Below are positions 46,832 to 54,290 of a DNA stretch of 64,000 nt, piece by piece; within the stretch, counting starts at the first letter, position 1, and each line of letters begins with the position of its first letter. The translations under genes were made by a program, and so were the position numbers. The DNA lies in the NCBI RefSeq assembly GCF_024171695.1, contig NZ_JAMTCF010000010.1, positions 279,310-343,309 on the forward strand, in the 5' to 3' direction. This stretch comes from Actinosynnema pretiosum. GTDB taxonomy: Bacteria > Actinomycetota > Actinomycetes > Mycobacteriales > Pseudonocardiaceae. Under the pieces are notes generated by a model. The model was not told the DNA's origin. It did no database searches and saw nothing but the letters and a program-made list of their open reading frames with translations.

Positions 46832-47282
46832 GTTTTCCCCGCGCACGCGGGGGTGGTCCGAGGTCCGGCCAGTAGATCGGCCGGTCCGGCAGGTTTTCCC
46901 CGCGTACGCGGGGGTGGTCCGTCGTTCGCGACGCCTTGCAGGCTGATGACCTGGTTTTCCCCGCGTACGCGGGGGTGGTCCCCTGACCGCGGAGCAGCAG
47001 GAGCGGGTGCGGCTGTTTTCCCCGCGTACGCGGGGGTGGTCCCTTCTTGTTGTCCTGCTCGAACGCCGCGCTGAGGTTTTCCCCGTGTACGCGGGGGTGG
47101 TCCCATGGTGCGCCGCCTCGGCGAATCACTGTCCAAGTTTCCCCGCGTACGCGGGGGTGGTCCCGCCTCGACGCCGAGCTCGCCCAGCGCCTTGGCGTTT
47201 TCCCCGCGTACGCGGGGGTGGTCCGTCCGAGAGCGAGTCACCGAGCGGGATGGTCGGGTTTCCCGCGCACGCGGGGGCAGCC
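46832..47282 (+). CRISPR. Type I-E-like CRISPR array, 8 repeats and 7 spacers
   Basis: 28-bp repeats start at 46832, 46893, 46954, 47015, 47076, 47136, 47197 and about 47258. They begin GTTTTCCCCG and end GGGGGTGGTCC around the palindrome CCCCGCGTACGCGGGG, which matches the actinobacterial I-E consensus. Spacers are 32-33 bp (46860-46892, 46921-46953, 46982-47014, 47043-47075, 47104-47135, 47164-47196, 47225-47257). The base just after each repeat is G or C. Repeat 1 reads GCGCACGC, internal ones GCGTACGC; repeat 5 has CCCCGTGTACGC, repeat 6 starts AGTTT, and repeat 8 is degenerate (lost bases, CAGCC end), marking the leader-distal end. No cas gene is in the window. Confidence 0.97.
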
Positions 47283-47293
47283 AAGCGCCCCTA

Positions 47294-47905
47294 TCAAGCC
47301 CCAGTCGCCGACGCGCTCATCGCCGCCGCCAGGAACGTGATCACCCACCGCCGCGCCTCACCGCCGCCCCCGTCCACCGCCCCGACGCGGTCCACCGCCG
47401 TCACCGACAGCACCCCCCGCAACCGGAACACCAGCTCCTCCCGCGAGACCCCCGGCAGCGCCCGAGCGAAAGCCTCCAGGTAGCGCGCCCCGACCTCACC
47501 CTCCTCCCGCCCGACCCAGCGACGCATCTCCTCCGCCGGGTCGCACACGATCGCCACGATCAGCCGCGACCGGCTCCCCTCCCCCATCCCGTCGAACAGC
47601 GGCCCCGCGAACCCCTCCACCAGCTCCGCAACGGTCGGCGGCTCAGGTCGGGCCAGCAAGCGGTCCAGCGCTGCGGACTGCGCGGCGATGATCGGTTCCA
47701 CCACCCTGCGGACCACCTCCGTCAGCAGGTCCGCCTTCGAGCCGAAGTGGTACTTCACGGCGGCCAGGTTCGCCCCGGCCAGGTCGGTGATCGCGCGGAT
47801 CGAGGCCCCCGCGAAGCCGCGTTCGGCGAACAGCCGCTCGGCCGCGTCCAGCAGTTGGGTACGGGTGTCCGGTGCGTCCACCGCAGTATCATACGATCGT
47901 TTCAT
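47294..47905 (-). CDS. TetR-family regulator
   Basis: A 203-residue regulator. The N-terminal DNA-binding domain is TRTQLLDAAERLFAERGFAGASIRAITDLAGANLAAVKYHFGSKADLL, of the subgroup with AAVKYHFGSK (CerR/YbiH-like C-terminal domain). The start codon at 47905 lies inside a 25-bp palindrome that should be its own operator. It is divergent from a ketopantoate-reductase-like gene, its likely target. It ends 11 bp from the CRISPR array with no evident link to CRISPR function. Confidence 0.92.
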   Translation of the reverse strand: MKRSYDTAVDAPDTRTQLLDAAERLFAERGFAGASIRAITDLAGANLAAVKYHFGSKADLLTEVVRRVVEPIIAAQSAALDRLLARPEPPTVAELVEGFAGPLFDGMGEGSRSRLIVAIVCDPAEEMRRWVGREEGEVGARYLEAFARALPGVSREELVFRLRGVLSVTAVDRVGAVDGGGGEARRWVITFLAAAMSASATGA

Positions 47906-47917
47906 TAAAACGACCGT
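47893..47917. promoter_or_regulatory. TetR operator palindrome
   Basis: Arms ACGATCGTTT (47893-47902) and AAACGACCGT (47908-47917) match at 9 of 10 positions around a 5-bp centre. The site covers the start codon of the TetR gene and lies 30 bp before the divergent reductase gene, so bound repressor would control both. Confidence 0.75.
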
Positions 47918-47946
47918 TTGACTGACCCCCGTGGAAGAAGGTCACC

Positions 47947-48807
47947 ATGAAACTCCTGGTCTACGGCGCGGGCGCGCTCGGCAGCCTGTTCGCCGCCCGG
48001 CTGCACGACGCCGGGCACGACGTCTCGCTGCTCGCCCGAGGCGCCCGGCTCGCCGAGCTGCGCGCGCACGGGCTGCGGCTGGTCGAGGAGGACCGGCACG
48101 ACGTCCGGTCGGCGCCGGTGCGGGTGGTCGACCGGCCCGAGGACGGGTACGAGCTGATCATCGTGCTGGTGCGCGCGCACCAGGTGCGCGCCGCCCTGGA
48201 ATCGCTCACCCACGTCGACGGCGACGTCCTGGTGCTGGCCAACTGGGCCGCCGGACCCGAACCGCTGAGCGCGGTGATCGGGCGCGACCGACTGCTGCTC
48301 GGCTTCCCGACCGCAGGCGGGCGGCTGGTCGACGGGGTGCTGCGCCACCGGGCGGACTCGTGGATCACCCGGCTGGTCACGGTGCCGATCAGCGAGCCGG
48401 ACGGGCGCGTCACCCCCAGGCTGGAGCGAACGCTGCGGCTGTTCCGGGAGATCGGGATGGACGCCAAGGCCGAACCGCAGGTGGACGCCTGGCTGACCAC
48501 GCACGCCGCGGTCGAGGTGCCGCTCGGGCAGGCGGTGGACGCCGCGGGCGGACCGGCGGCGCTCGCGGGCGACCGCGCGGCGGTGCGCGAGCTGGTCCAC
48601 ACCATGCGGCGGAACCTCGCCGCGACGGCGGTGCCCGTGATCCCCTCCGTGATCGGGGTGCTGCACCGGCTGCCCACCGCAGTGGTCGCGGCCGTGGTGC
48701 GCCGCTTCCTGCTCAGCCGGATCGCCGAGCGCGGGCTCACGCCCTCCCCCGCCGCCACGGCCGAGATGGCGGCGCTGGCCGAGCAGTTGCGCGGCCGGGC
48801 GCGGTGA
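47947..48807 (+). CDS. Ketopantoate reductase (PanE/ApbA)-family protein
   Basis: A 286-residue protein. The NADP-binding motif is LLVYGAGALGSLFAARLHDAGHDV at the N-terminus, with RGARLAELRAHGL recognising NADP. The C-terminal ApbA_C helical domain is degenerate: the Lys, Asn and Glu catalytic residues of PanE are not clear by eye, and the K of the usual K(x)3N motif is not found at the expected place. It is therefore more likely a 2-hydroxyacid or other ketone reductase under TetR control than the housekeeping enzyme of pantothenate synthesis. ATG 47947 follows GGAAGAAGGTCACC. Confidence 0.8.
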   Translation: MKLLVYGAGALGSLFAARLHDAGHDVSLLARGARLAELRAHGLRLVEEDRHDVRSAPVRVVDRPEDGYELIIVLVRAHQVRAALESLTHVDGDVLVLANWAAGPEPLSAVIGRDRLLLGFPTAGGRLVDGVLRHRADSWITRLVTVPISEPDGRVTPRLERTLRLFREIGMDAKAEPQVDAWLTTHAAVEVPLGQAVDAAGGPAALAGDRAAVRELVHTMRRNLAATAVPVIPSVIGVLHRLPTAVVAAVVRRFLLSRIAERGLTPSPAATAEMAALAEQLRGRAR

Positions 48808-48815
48808 GCGCGGCG

Positions 48816-48844
48816 GGCCCGAGGGGGGTCACGCTCCTCGGGCC
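48816..48844. terminator. Hairpin terminator between convergent genes
   Basis: Stem GGCCCGAGG (48816-48824) with CCTCGGGCC (48836-48844), 9 bp perfect, 11-nt loop. It overlaps the last codons of the minus-strand HXXEE gene. Confidence 0.7.
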
Positions 48845-49290
48845 ACCCGCTTGGCCAGCACGTGCGCACCGCCCACGACCAGCGGGAACGCCGCCAGCGC
48901 CGCCCGGCTCCCGCCCCGCCACACGCCCTCCCGGCGCAGCCGCCGCCACGCCCACAGCGCGTACGGGGCCACGACCGTCGGCGCGGTCAGCACCCCCGGC
49001 GCGTACCCCCGGAACACCGCGCTCGCCCCCACGTGCGTGACGGCGTGCAGCCCGAACCCGGTCAGCGCGGCCTGGAACAACCGCGACCGGCCGCCCGTGC
49101 GCGCGCCGTCCGCCGCTGCCGCCGCCATCACCAGACCGACCGCGCCGATCGCGACGGCCGACTCGACCCGGCCGACCGTGGGCACCGCCGGGTGCTCCCG
49201 GCTCCACGACGACATCGTCGCCAGCTCCTCCAGGTCGTGCGCGACCCACGCGGCCAGCAGTCCCCAGGTGACGCTCTTCGTGATCACCAC
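48829..49290 (-). CDS. HXXEE-domain membrane protein
   Basis: About 153 residues from GTG 49290 (GTG 49287 is equally possible). The name-giving motif is WVAHDLEELATM near residue 18, followed by four or five hydrophobic segments with a second HxxxH-like pair in GLHAVTHVGASAVF. The family has unknown function; the His/Glu pattern inside the membrane suggests metal binding. It is divergent from a TetR gene, with a dyad between them, so it is probably the target of that repressor. Confidence 0.8.
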   Translation of the reverse strand: MVITKSVTWGLLAAWVAHDLEELATMSSWSREHPAVPTVGRVESAVAIGAVGLVMAAAAADGARTGGRSRLFQAALTGFGLHAVTHVGASAVFRGYAPGVLTAPTVVAPYALWAWRRLRREGVWRGGSRAALAAFPLVVGGAHVLAKRVARGA

Positions 49291-49293
49291 AGT

Positions 49294-49314
49294 TACGTTA
49301 CACAGTGGAACGTA
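49294..49314. promoter_or_regulatory. TetR operator dyad
   Basis: TACGTT (49294-49299) and AACGTA (49309-49314) flank ACACAGTGG in the 34-bp gap between the divergent HXXEE and TetR genes. It overlaps the -10-like TATCCT (49313-49318), which lies exactly 6 nt before the TetR GTG, so repressor binding would shut off its own leaderless transcript. Confidence 0.65.
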
Positions 49315-49324
49315 TCCTGGTCGC

Positions 49325-49909
49325 GTGCCCAGACCCCGTGATCCCGAAGTCGACCGCGCCCTCGCGTCCGCGACCATGAGCCTGCTGGACGAGGTGGGCT
49401 TCGAGGCGCTCGCGCTCGACGCCGTCGCCACCCGCGCCGGGGTCAGCCGCCCCGCGCTGTACCGGCGGTGGCCGACCAAGCTGCACCTGGTCGCGCACGT
49501 GCTGGCCGAGTCGGCGATCCCCATGCCCGACCCGGACACCGGCAGCGCGCGTGAGGACCTGCGAGCACTGGTGACCGCGCTGGTGGACGGCCTGTCGTGG
49601 GTGCTGCTGGCGGTGCACGCCGAGGCCAGGCGGGCCCCGGAGCTGGGGCTGCACGAGCGGTTCCTGGCCGGGCGGCACGCGCTGGTGGCGCGGGTCGTGC
49701 GGCGCGGGGTGGCGCGCGGCGAGCTGCGGGACGACCTGGCGCCGGAGCTGGTGCGCGACCTGCTGTTCGGGCCGCCGCTCTACCACTGGTTCGCGACCGG
49801 CGAGCGGGCATCGGTGGACCGGGTGTTCGACCACGTGTGGCCCACCCTCGTGCCCGGCCGCGACGAGTCCGGAACGACGTCAGGCCCCACCCGAGCGGGT
49901 GAGGCCTGA
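49325..49909 (+). CDS. TetR-family regulator
   Basis: A 194-residue regulator starting at GTG 49325 (PRPRDPEVDRALASATMSLLDEVGFEALALDAVATRAGVSRPALYRRWPTK...). The RRWPTK recognition helix end is typical of the TetR_C_11/AcrR-like actinobacterial subgroup. The start is set by the -10-like TATCCT six bases upstream, which implies a leaderless mRNA. Likely an autorepressor and repressor of the divergent HXXEE membrane protein gene. Confidence 0.92.
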   Translation: MPRPRDPEVDRALASATMSLLDEVGFEALALDAVATRAGVSRPALYRRWPTKLHLVAHVLAESAIPMPDPDTGSAREDLRALVTALVDGLSWVLLAVHAEARRAPELGLHERFLAGRHALVARVVRRGVARGELRDDLAPELVRDLLFGPPLYHWFATGERASVDRVFDHVWPTLVPGRDESGTTSGPTRAGEA

Positions 49910-49910
49910 C
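49879..49910. terminator. Hairpin terminator between convergent genes
   Basis: Arms GTCAGGCCCCACCCG (49879-49893) and CGGGTGAGGCCTGAC (49896-49910) pair at 14 of 15 positions. The hairpin overlaps the end of the TetR gene and precedes the end of fxsA. Confidence 0.75.
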
Positions 49911-49923
49911 GGGTGGAACCAGG

Positions 49924-50490
49924 TCAGCGGGTGGTCGGCCCCGACTCGCCGGAGGGGCCGTCGACCACCCGCGAGTCGATCACCACGCCCTCGATCGCGT
50001 TGCCGCCCAGCGGCCTGCTCTCCTGCCTCGGCCGGGGAGCGCCCGCCTGACCGCTCAGGTCGATGATCACCCCGTCGACCACCACGTTCCCCGCGCCCGG
50101 CGGCCTGCCGAAGCGCTGGTTGAGCACGGCGTTCGCGGCGCGCTCGCGCGAGCGGCGGGCGATCCTGGCCCCGACCGCGCGCCGCACCGGCGGCAGGAGC
50201 AGCAGCAGGCCCGCGACGTCGCTGATGAAGCCGGGCAGCACGATCAGCAGCCCGGCCGCGACCAGCAGCACCCCGTCCGCGACCTCCTCGTGCGGCTCGC
50301 GCCGGTTGCGCAGCGCCTCGTTGAACGCGGCCATGCTGCGCGCCCCCTCCCGCCGCAGCAGGAACGAGCCCGCGACCCCTCCCAGGATCAGCAGGCCGAG
50401 CGTGGGCAGGAACCCGAGGTTGACCGTCACCGCCACCAGGGTGGCGATCTCGACTCCCACGGCGACCAACAGCAAGGCGAACACGCGCAT
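49924..50490 (-). CDS. fxsA: FxsA-family membrane protein
   Basis: A 188-residue protein from ATG 50490. It has the FxsA pattern: LLLVAVGVEIATLVAVTVNLGFLPTLGLLILGGVAGSFLLRREG, then EEVADGVLLVAAGLLIVLPGFISDVAGLLLLLPPVR. A long polar C-terminal tail (about 70 residues) follows with DGVIIDLSG and GVVIDSRVV repeats. E. coli FxsA was named for suppressing F-exclusion of phage T7; the wider function is unknown. It is divergent from kamA. Confidence 0.88.
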   Translation of the reverse strand: MRVFALLLVAVGVEIATLVAVTVNLGFLPTLGLLILGGVAGSFLLRREGARSMAAFNEALRNRREPHEEVADGVLLVAAGLLIVLPGFISDVAGLLLLLPPVRRAVGARIARRSRERAANAVLNQRFGRPPGAGNVVVDGVIIDLSGQAGAPRPRQESRPLGGNAIEGVVIDSRVVDGPSGESGPTTR

Positions 50491-50597
50491 ACCCCCACAA
50501 CGCACGAACACCCCGAAACGCTCCCTGGCGAAATATTTACGCCAAACCCGCCCTCTGTCAGCATGGTTTATCGCCATCTCGCGACTGAGGAGGACAG

Positions 50598-51977
50598 ATG
50601 ACTGCGCTCCACGACGCGAACGCGGTCGGCACTGGGCCGCAGCCCTACGCCTACCGCAGGGACGAGCTGGTCGAACCCGACTGGCGGCGGTTACCGGGCT
50701 GGCGGGACGTGACCGCCCGGCAGTGGCGCGACGCCCAGTGGCAGCGCGCGCACTGCGTGAAGAACGTGAAGCAGCTGCGCGCGGTCCTCGGCGACCTGGT
50801 CGACGACCGGTTCTACGCCGACCTGGAGGCCGACCAGGAGCAGCTCGCGACCATGTCGATGCTGCTGCCGCCGCAGATGCTCAACACGGTGGTGCCACGC
50901 CTGGAGGAGGGCGGCGACTTCACCGAGGCCTTCTACGCCGACCCGGTGCGCCGCTACATGCTGCCGGTGCGCTCGGACCGCGACCCGGACTGGCCGAGCC
51001 ACCCGCACTCCTCGCGGGACTCGCTGCACGAGGCCGAGATGTGGGTGGTGGAGGGCCTGACCCACCGCTACCCGACGAAGGTGCTGGCCGAGCTGGTGTC
51101 CACCTGCCCCCAGTACTGCGGGCACTGCACCCGCATGGACCTGGTCGGCAACTCCACGCCGCAGGTGGCCAAGCACAAGCTCGCGCTCAAGCCGGTGGAC
51201 CGGCAGGACCGGATCGTGGAGTACCTGAGGAGCACGCCGGGCGTGCGGGACGTGGTGGTCTCCGGCGGCGACGTGGCGAACGTGCCGTGGCCGCAGCTGG
51301 AGTCGTTCCTGATGCGGCTGCTGGGCGTGGAGACCGTGCGGGACGTGCGGCTGGCCACGAAGGCGCTGGCCGGGCTGCCGCAGCACTGGTTGCAGCCGCA
51401 GGTGGTGGAGGGCCTGGAGCGGGTGGCGCGCACGGCCGCGCGGCGCGGGGTGAACCTGGCGATCCACACGCACGTCAACCACGCCAACTCGGTGACGCCG
51501 CTGGTGGCGGAGGCGGCTCGGACGGCGCTCGCGGTCGGGGTGCGGGACGTGCGCAACCAGGGGGTGCTGATGCGCGGGGTGAACGCGACCGCGGCGGACC
51601 TGCTGGACCTGTGCTTCGCGCTGCAGGGCGAGGCCGGGGTGCTGCCGTACTACTTCTACATGTGCGACATGATCCCGAACGCCGAGCACTGGCGGGTCGC
51701 GGTGTGGGAGGCGCAGGAGCTCCAGCACGCGATCATGGGCTACCTGCCGGGGTACGCGACGCCCCGGATCGTGTGCGACGTGCCGTACGTGGGCAAGCGG
51801 TGGGTGCACCAGGTGCAGGAGTACGACCGGGAGCGCGGGGTGTCGTACTGGACGAAGAACTACCGCACCGGGATCGAGCTGGACGACGCGGAGGCGTTGG
51901 ACCGGCGCTACCCGTACTACGACCCGATCCGGTCGCTGCCGGAGGCGGGCAGGCGGTGGTGGGCCGAGCAGGGGTGA
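50598..51977 (+). CDS. KamA-family radical SAM aminomutase (lysine 2,3-aminomutase-like)
   Basis: A 459-residue radical SAM enzyme. The cluster motif is CPQYCGHC (Cys170, Cys174, Cys177). Other family landmarks are YPTKVLAELVSTCP, VRDVVVSGGDVANVPWPQLESFL and IHTHVNHANSVTPL. Lysine 2,3-aminomutase uses PLP, SAM and a [4Fe-4S] cluster to make beta-lysine. The expected PLP Lys lies toward the C-terminal VPYVGKRWVHQV region. The ATG is preceded by GAGGAGGACAG. An in-frame TTA codon (50691-50693) near the start suggests bldA-dependent expression. No acetyltransferase or beta-lysine pathway gene is adjacent, so the product's fate is open. Confidence 0.9.
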   Translation: MTALHDANAVGTGPQPYAYRRDELVEPDWRRLPGWRDVTARQWRDAQWQRAHCVKNVKQLRAVLGDLVDDRFYADLEADQEQLATMSMLLPPQMLNTVVPRLEEGGDFTEAFYADPVRRYMLPVRSDRDPDWPSHPHSSRDSLHEAEMWVVEGLTHRYPTKVLAELVSTCPQYCGHCTRMDLVGNSTPQVAKHKLALKPVDRQDRIVEYLRSTPGVRDVVVSGGDVANVPWPQLESFLMRLLGVETVRDVRLATKALAGLPQHWLQPQVVEGLERVARTAARRGVNLAIHTHVNHANSVTPLVAEAARTALAVGVRDVRNQGVLMRGVNATAADLLDLCFALQGEAGVLPYYFYMCDMIPNAEHWRVAVWEAQELQHAIMGYLPGYATPRIVCDVPYVGKRWVHQVQEYDRERGVSYWTKNYRTGIELDDAEALDRRYPYYDPIRSLPEAGRRWWAEQG

Positions 51978-52010
51978 GCGCGGCCCGGTGACCCCGGTGA
52001 CTCCGGCTCC

Positions 52011-52030
52011 GCGACGCGGGTGGGCGTCGC
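52011..52030. terminator. Hairpin terminator after the KamA-family gene
   Basis: Stem GCGACGC (52011-52017) with GCGTCGC (52024-52030) and a 6-nt loop, 34 bp after the stop. Confidence 0.55.
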
Positions 52031-52146
52031 GGCGCCGGGGTGGGCGCGTGCGCGGTGGTCCCCCGCGCGGCCAGCGCGCCGAACAGGGGGTCCCGCCGCT
52101 GCACGCGGCGTCGCACGCGCGTGAGGGCCTGCGGTGCGGGCGGGGG

Positions 52147-52527
52147 TCAGGCGGCCGAGTTGTGCTTGGGCGACTCGAACCAGTCGACCGCCAGCAGCGC
52201 CACCATCTCCGGCGAGGAGCCGTCCGAGTCCCACTTGAGGCCGTCGAGGCTGGTCACGTCCACGCCCGCGCTCTCGGCGCGGCCCTGGTCGTCCGAGGCG
52301 GGGCCCCAGCCCGCGCGCAGGCCGGAGGCGTCGTAGTCCAGGCGCAGGGTGACGGTCGTGCCGCCGCCGCCCATCTCCAGGACGACCAGCAGCCACGGGG
52401 CGCCGTCGGGGTCGCTACGCAACCGGTAGGACATGCCCGGTAGCTGCGCGTCGAGCACCGCCGCGAAGGTTCTCTCGTCCCCGGTCGGCTCGCGGGTCTC
52501 CCCGGTGAAGGTGATAGCTGTGTCCAC
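52147..52527 (-). CDS. Uncharacterised 126-residue protein
   Basis: It starts at GTG 52527, with TACCCT 8 nt upstream on the minus strand and no ribosome site, so a leaderless transcript is likely. The protein is acidic, with alternating strands (ITFTGETREPTGDERTFAAVL, YRLRSDPDGAPWLLVVLEMGGGGTTVTLRLDYDASGLRAGWG) and a C-terminal helix ending WFESPKHNSAA. It resembles small immunity-like or SMI1-unrelated beta proteins; I do not recognise the family. It lies downstream of corA on the same strand, with a 19-bp gap between its start and the corA stop. Confidence 0.6.
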   Translation of the reverse strand: MDTAITFTGETREPTGDERTFAAVLDAQLPGMSYRLRSDPDGAPWLLVVLEMGGGGTTVTLRLDYDASGLRAGWGPASDDQGRAESAGVDVTSLDGLKWDSDGSSPEMVALLAVDWFESPKHNSAA

Positions 52528-52546
52528 AGTGGAGGAGGGTAGGCGG

Positions 52547-53542
52547 TCACAACCAGTCTTCGTGCTTGAACAGCGAATAGAGCCCGAGACCGCCCGCGGT
52601 GATCGCGGCGGTGGAGGCCCAGAAGCCCCAGGGCTGGTCGAAGCCGGGGAAGGGGATGTTCTGGCCGAAGTAGCCGGTGATCGCGGTCGGGACGGCGATG
52701 ACGGCGGCCCAGCCGGTGACCTTCTTCATGACCAGGTTGAGCCGGTTGGCCTGGATGCTGAGCTGGGTCTCGCGGACGGTGGCGACCAGGTCGCGCAGCG
52801 AGTCGGTCCACTCGGCGGCGCGCAGGACGTGGTCGTAGACGTCCTGGTAGTAGGGGGCCATGCGGGTGTCCACGAGGTCGTGGTCGCGGCGGACGAGGGC
52901 GTTGACCACCTCGCGCATGGGCAGCACGACGCGGCGGAGCGCGACCAGCGACTTGCGCAGGGCGAGGGCCTGGCGCTGGAGGTCGGTGTCGGAGCCGCCG
53001 CGCCTCCCCGGCCCCGACCGGTCCTGGTCGGCGAACACCAGGTCCTCCAGCCCCTCGATCCGCCCGTCGAGGGCCTGGACGGCGTCGAAGTGGGTGTCGA
53101 CGGCGTAGTCGAGCAACCCGTGCAGCAGGTACCCGACGCCGCTGGCGGCCAGGTGCGTGGTGGCGTCCCAGCGGTCGACGACGGCGTCGATGTCGAAGGC
53201 CTCGTCGGGCCGGACGGTGACGAGGGCGTCGGGGGTGGCGAAGGCGGTGATCCCGGCGGTGGTCAGCGCGCCGTCGTCCCCGAGCCGGACGGCGTAGGCG
53301 GTGAGCAGCCGGTGCGTGTCGTACTCGTGCAACTTGGGCCGCTCGTGCGGCTCGACGGCGTCCTCGACGGCGAGCGCGTGCCACCCGAGCTCCTCGCCGA
53401 CCCGGTCCAGGAGGGCGGGGTCGGGGGCGAGGAGGTCGATCCAGACGAGCGCGCCGTCCTCGCGCCGGAGGTCGGCGGCCTCGCGGGGGTCGAACCCCTC
53501 GGCTTCGAGGACGCCGTGCCGGTAGAGGCGGGTGCGGGGCAC
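52547..53542 (-). CDS. CorA-family divalent cation transporter
   Basis: A 331-residue protein with a large cytoplasmic N-terminal domain and two C-terminal helices, as in CorA pentamers. The loop after the first helix reads TGYFGQNIPFPG, so the canonical GMN selectivity motif is GQN. Helix alpha7-like SIQANRLNLVMKKVTGWAAVIAVPTAITGYFG precedes it, and the protein ends KHEDWL with the usual charged tail. It would carry Mg2+ or other divalent cations across the cytoplasmic membrane. GTG 53542; divergent from the Crp/Fnr gene. Confidence 0.9.
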   Translation of the reverse strand: MPRTRLYRHGVLEAEGFDPREAADLRREDGALVWIDLLAPDPALLDRVGEELGWHALAVEDAVEPHERPKLHEYDTHRLLTAYAVRLGDDGALTTAGITAFATPDALVTVRPDEAFDIDAVVDRWDATTHLAASGVGYLLHGLLDYAVDTHFDAVQALDGRIEGLEDLVFADQDRSGPGRRGGSDTDLQRQALALRKSLVALRRVVLPMREVVNALVRRDHDLVDTRMAPYYQDVYDHVLRAAEWTDSLRDLVATVRETQLSIQANRLNLVMKKVTGWAAVIAVPTAITGYFGQNIPFPGFDQPWGFWASTAAITAGGLGLYSLFKHEDWL

Positions 53543-53603
53543 GGGAGTGGACAGTAGTCCGGTCGTGTGGCGGGCGCGCGGGGGCGTTCCGGTGACGCGG
53601 GGG

Positions 53604-54290
53604 ATGCGATATGTACGTGCGGTGATCGCGGAATCAACGGAATCACGGGGTTTTCGACGGTTGTTGGGCGAGCCGGGGTGGCAGGGGCTGCTGAAGCTCG
53701 GCAGTCCGCGCTCCTACGAGCCGGGAGACCGGCTGCTGCACCAGGGACAGCAGGGCTCCGAGGTGCTCGCGCTCGTGTCGGGCCGGGTCGCGGTGGTGCT
53801 GCGCAAGGAGAACGGCGAGCGGATGATGCTGGCCCTGCGCGGCGCGGGGGACCTGGTAGGCGAGTACGCGGCGCCCACCAGGGAGGGGCGCATCGCGGAC
53901 GTGGTGGCGGTGGACCGGTGCCGGACCAGCGTGGTGCTGTGGCCCGTGATGGAGCACTACTTAAACAAGACCGGGTGCGCCCTGTTGCTGAACGGCTACG
54001 TCCGGTCCAAGTCCTACCAGTCCGCCCACCGCATGGACCGGAAGAACCTGCCCACCGAGTGCCAGATCGCCCGGTTCCTCCTGGAGCTGGCGGAGCTGGC
54101 CGACGCGAGCCTCCCGGCGCCCGAGCAGGTCCCGTTCCCCCAGTCGGAGATCGGCCCGCTGCTGAACATGGCCCGCAGCACCGTGATGGCGAACATCAAA
54201 TCGCTGAAGGCGATGGGGGCGTTGAGGGGCAGGCAGAACGAGCTGTTCATCGGGAACAAGGCAGTTCTGCGGAGCGCCGCCGGAGTGTGA
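53604..54290 (+). CDS. Crp/Fnr-family cyclic-nucleotide-type regulator with TTA codon
   Basis: About 228 residues from ATG 53604 (GTG 53622 is an alternative). The N-terminal cNMP-binding barrel contains the phosphate-binding cassette VGEYAAPTREGRIADVVAVD. The Glu (residue 87) and Arg (residue 96) that contact the ribose and phosphate in CRP are present, while the following Ser is Ile. No Fnr-type cysteine cluster. The C-terminal winged helix is SEIGPLLNMARSTVMANIKSLKAMGAL. An in-frame TTA codon (53961-53963) implies bldA dependence. A CRP-like site overlaps its stop codon, and a nucleotide-cyclase homologue starts 13 bases downstream, so it probably senses that enzyme's product. Confidence 0.88.
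   Translation: MRYVRAVIAESTESRGFRRLLGEPGWQGLLKLGSPRSYEPGDRLLHQGQQGSEVLALVSGRVAVVLRKENGERMMLALRGAGDLVGEYAAPTREGRIADVVAVDRCRTSVVLWPVMEHYLNKTGCALLLNGYVRSKSYQSAHRMDRKNLPTECQIARFLLELAELADASLPAPEQVPFPQSEIGPLLNMARSTVMANIKSLKAMGALRGRQNELFIGNKAVLRSAAGV

Noticed and set aside
46608..47483. Open frames running through the CRISPR array with repeated RTTPAYAGKT- or FPAYAGVVP-like peptides
   Set aside because: They are translations of the 28-bp repeats, not protein repeats.
47294..47905. The TetR gene next to the array as a CRISPR-associated regulator
   Set aside because: It has its own palindrome and a divergent reductase target; nearness to the array's decayed end looks accidental.
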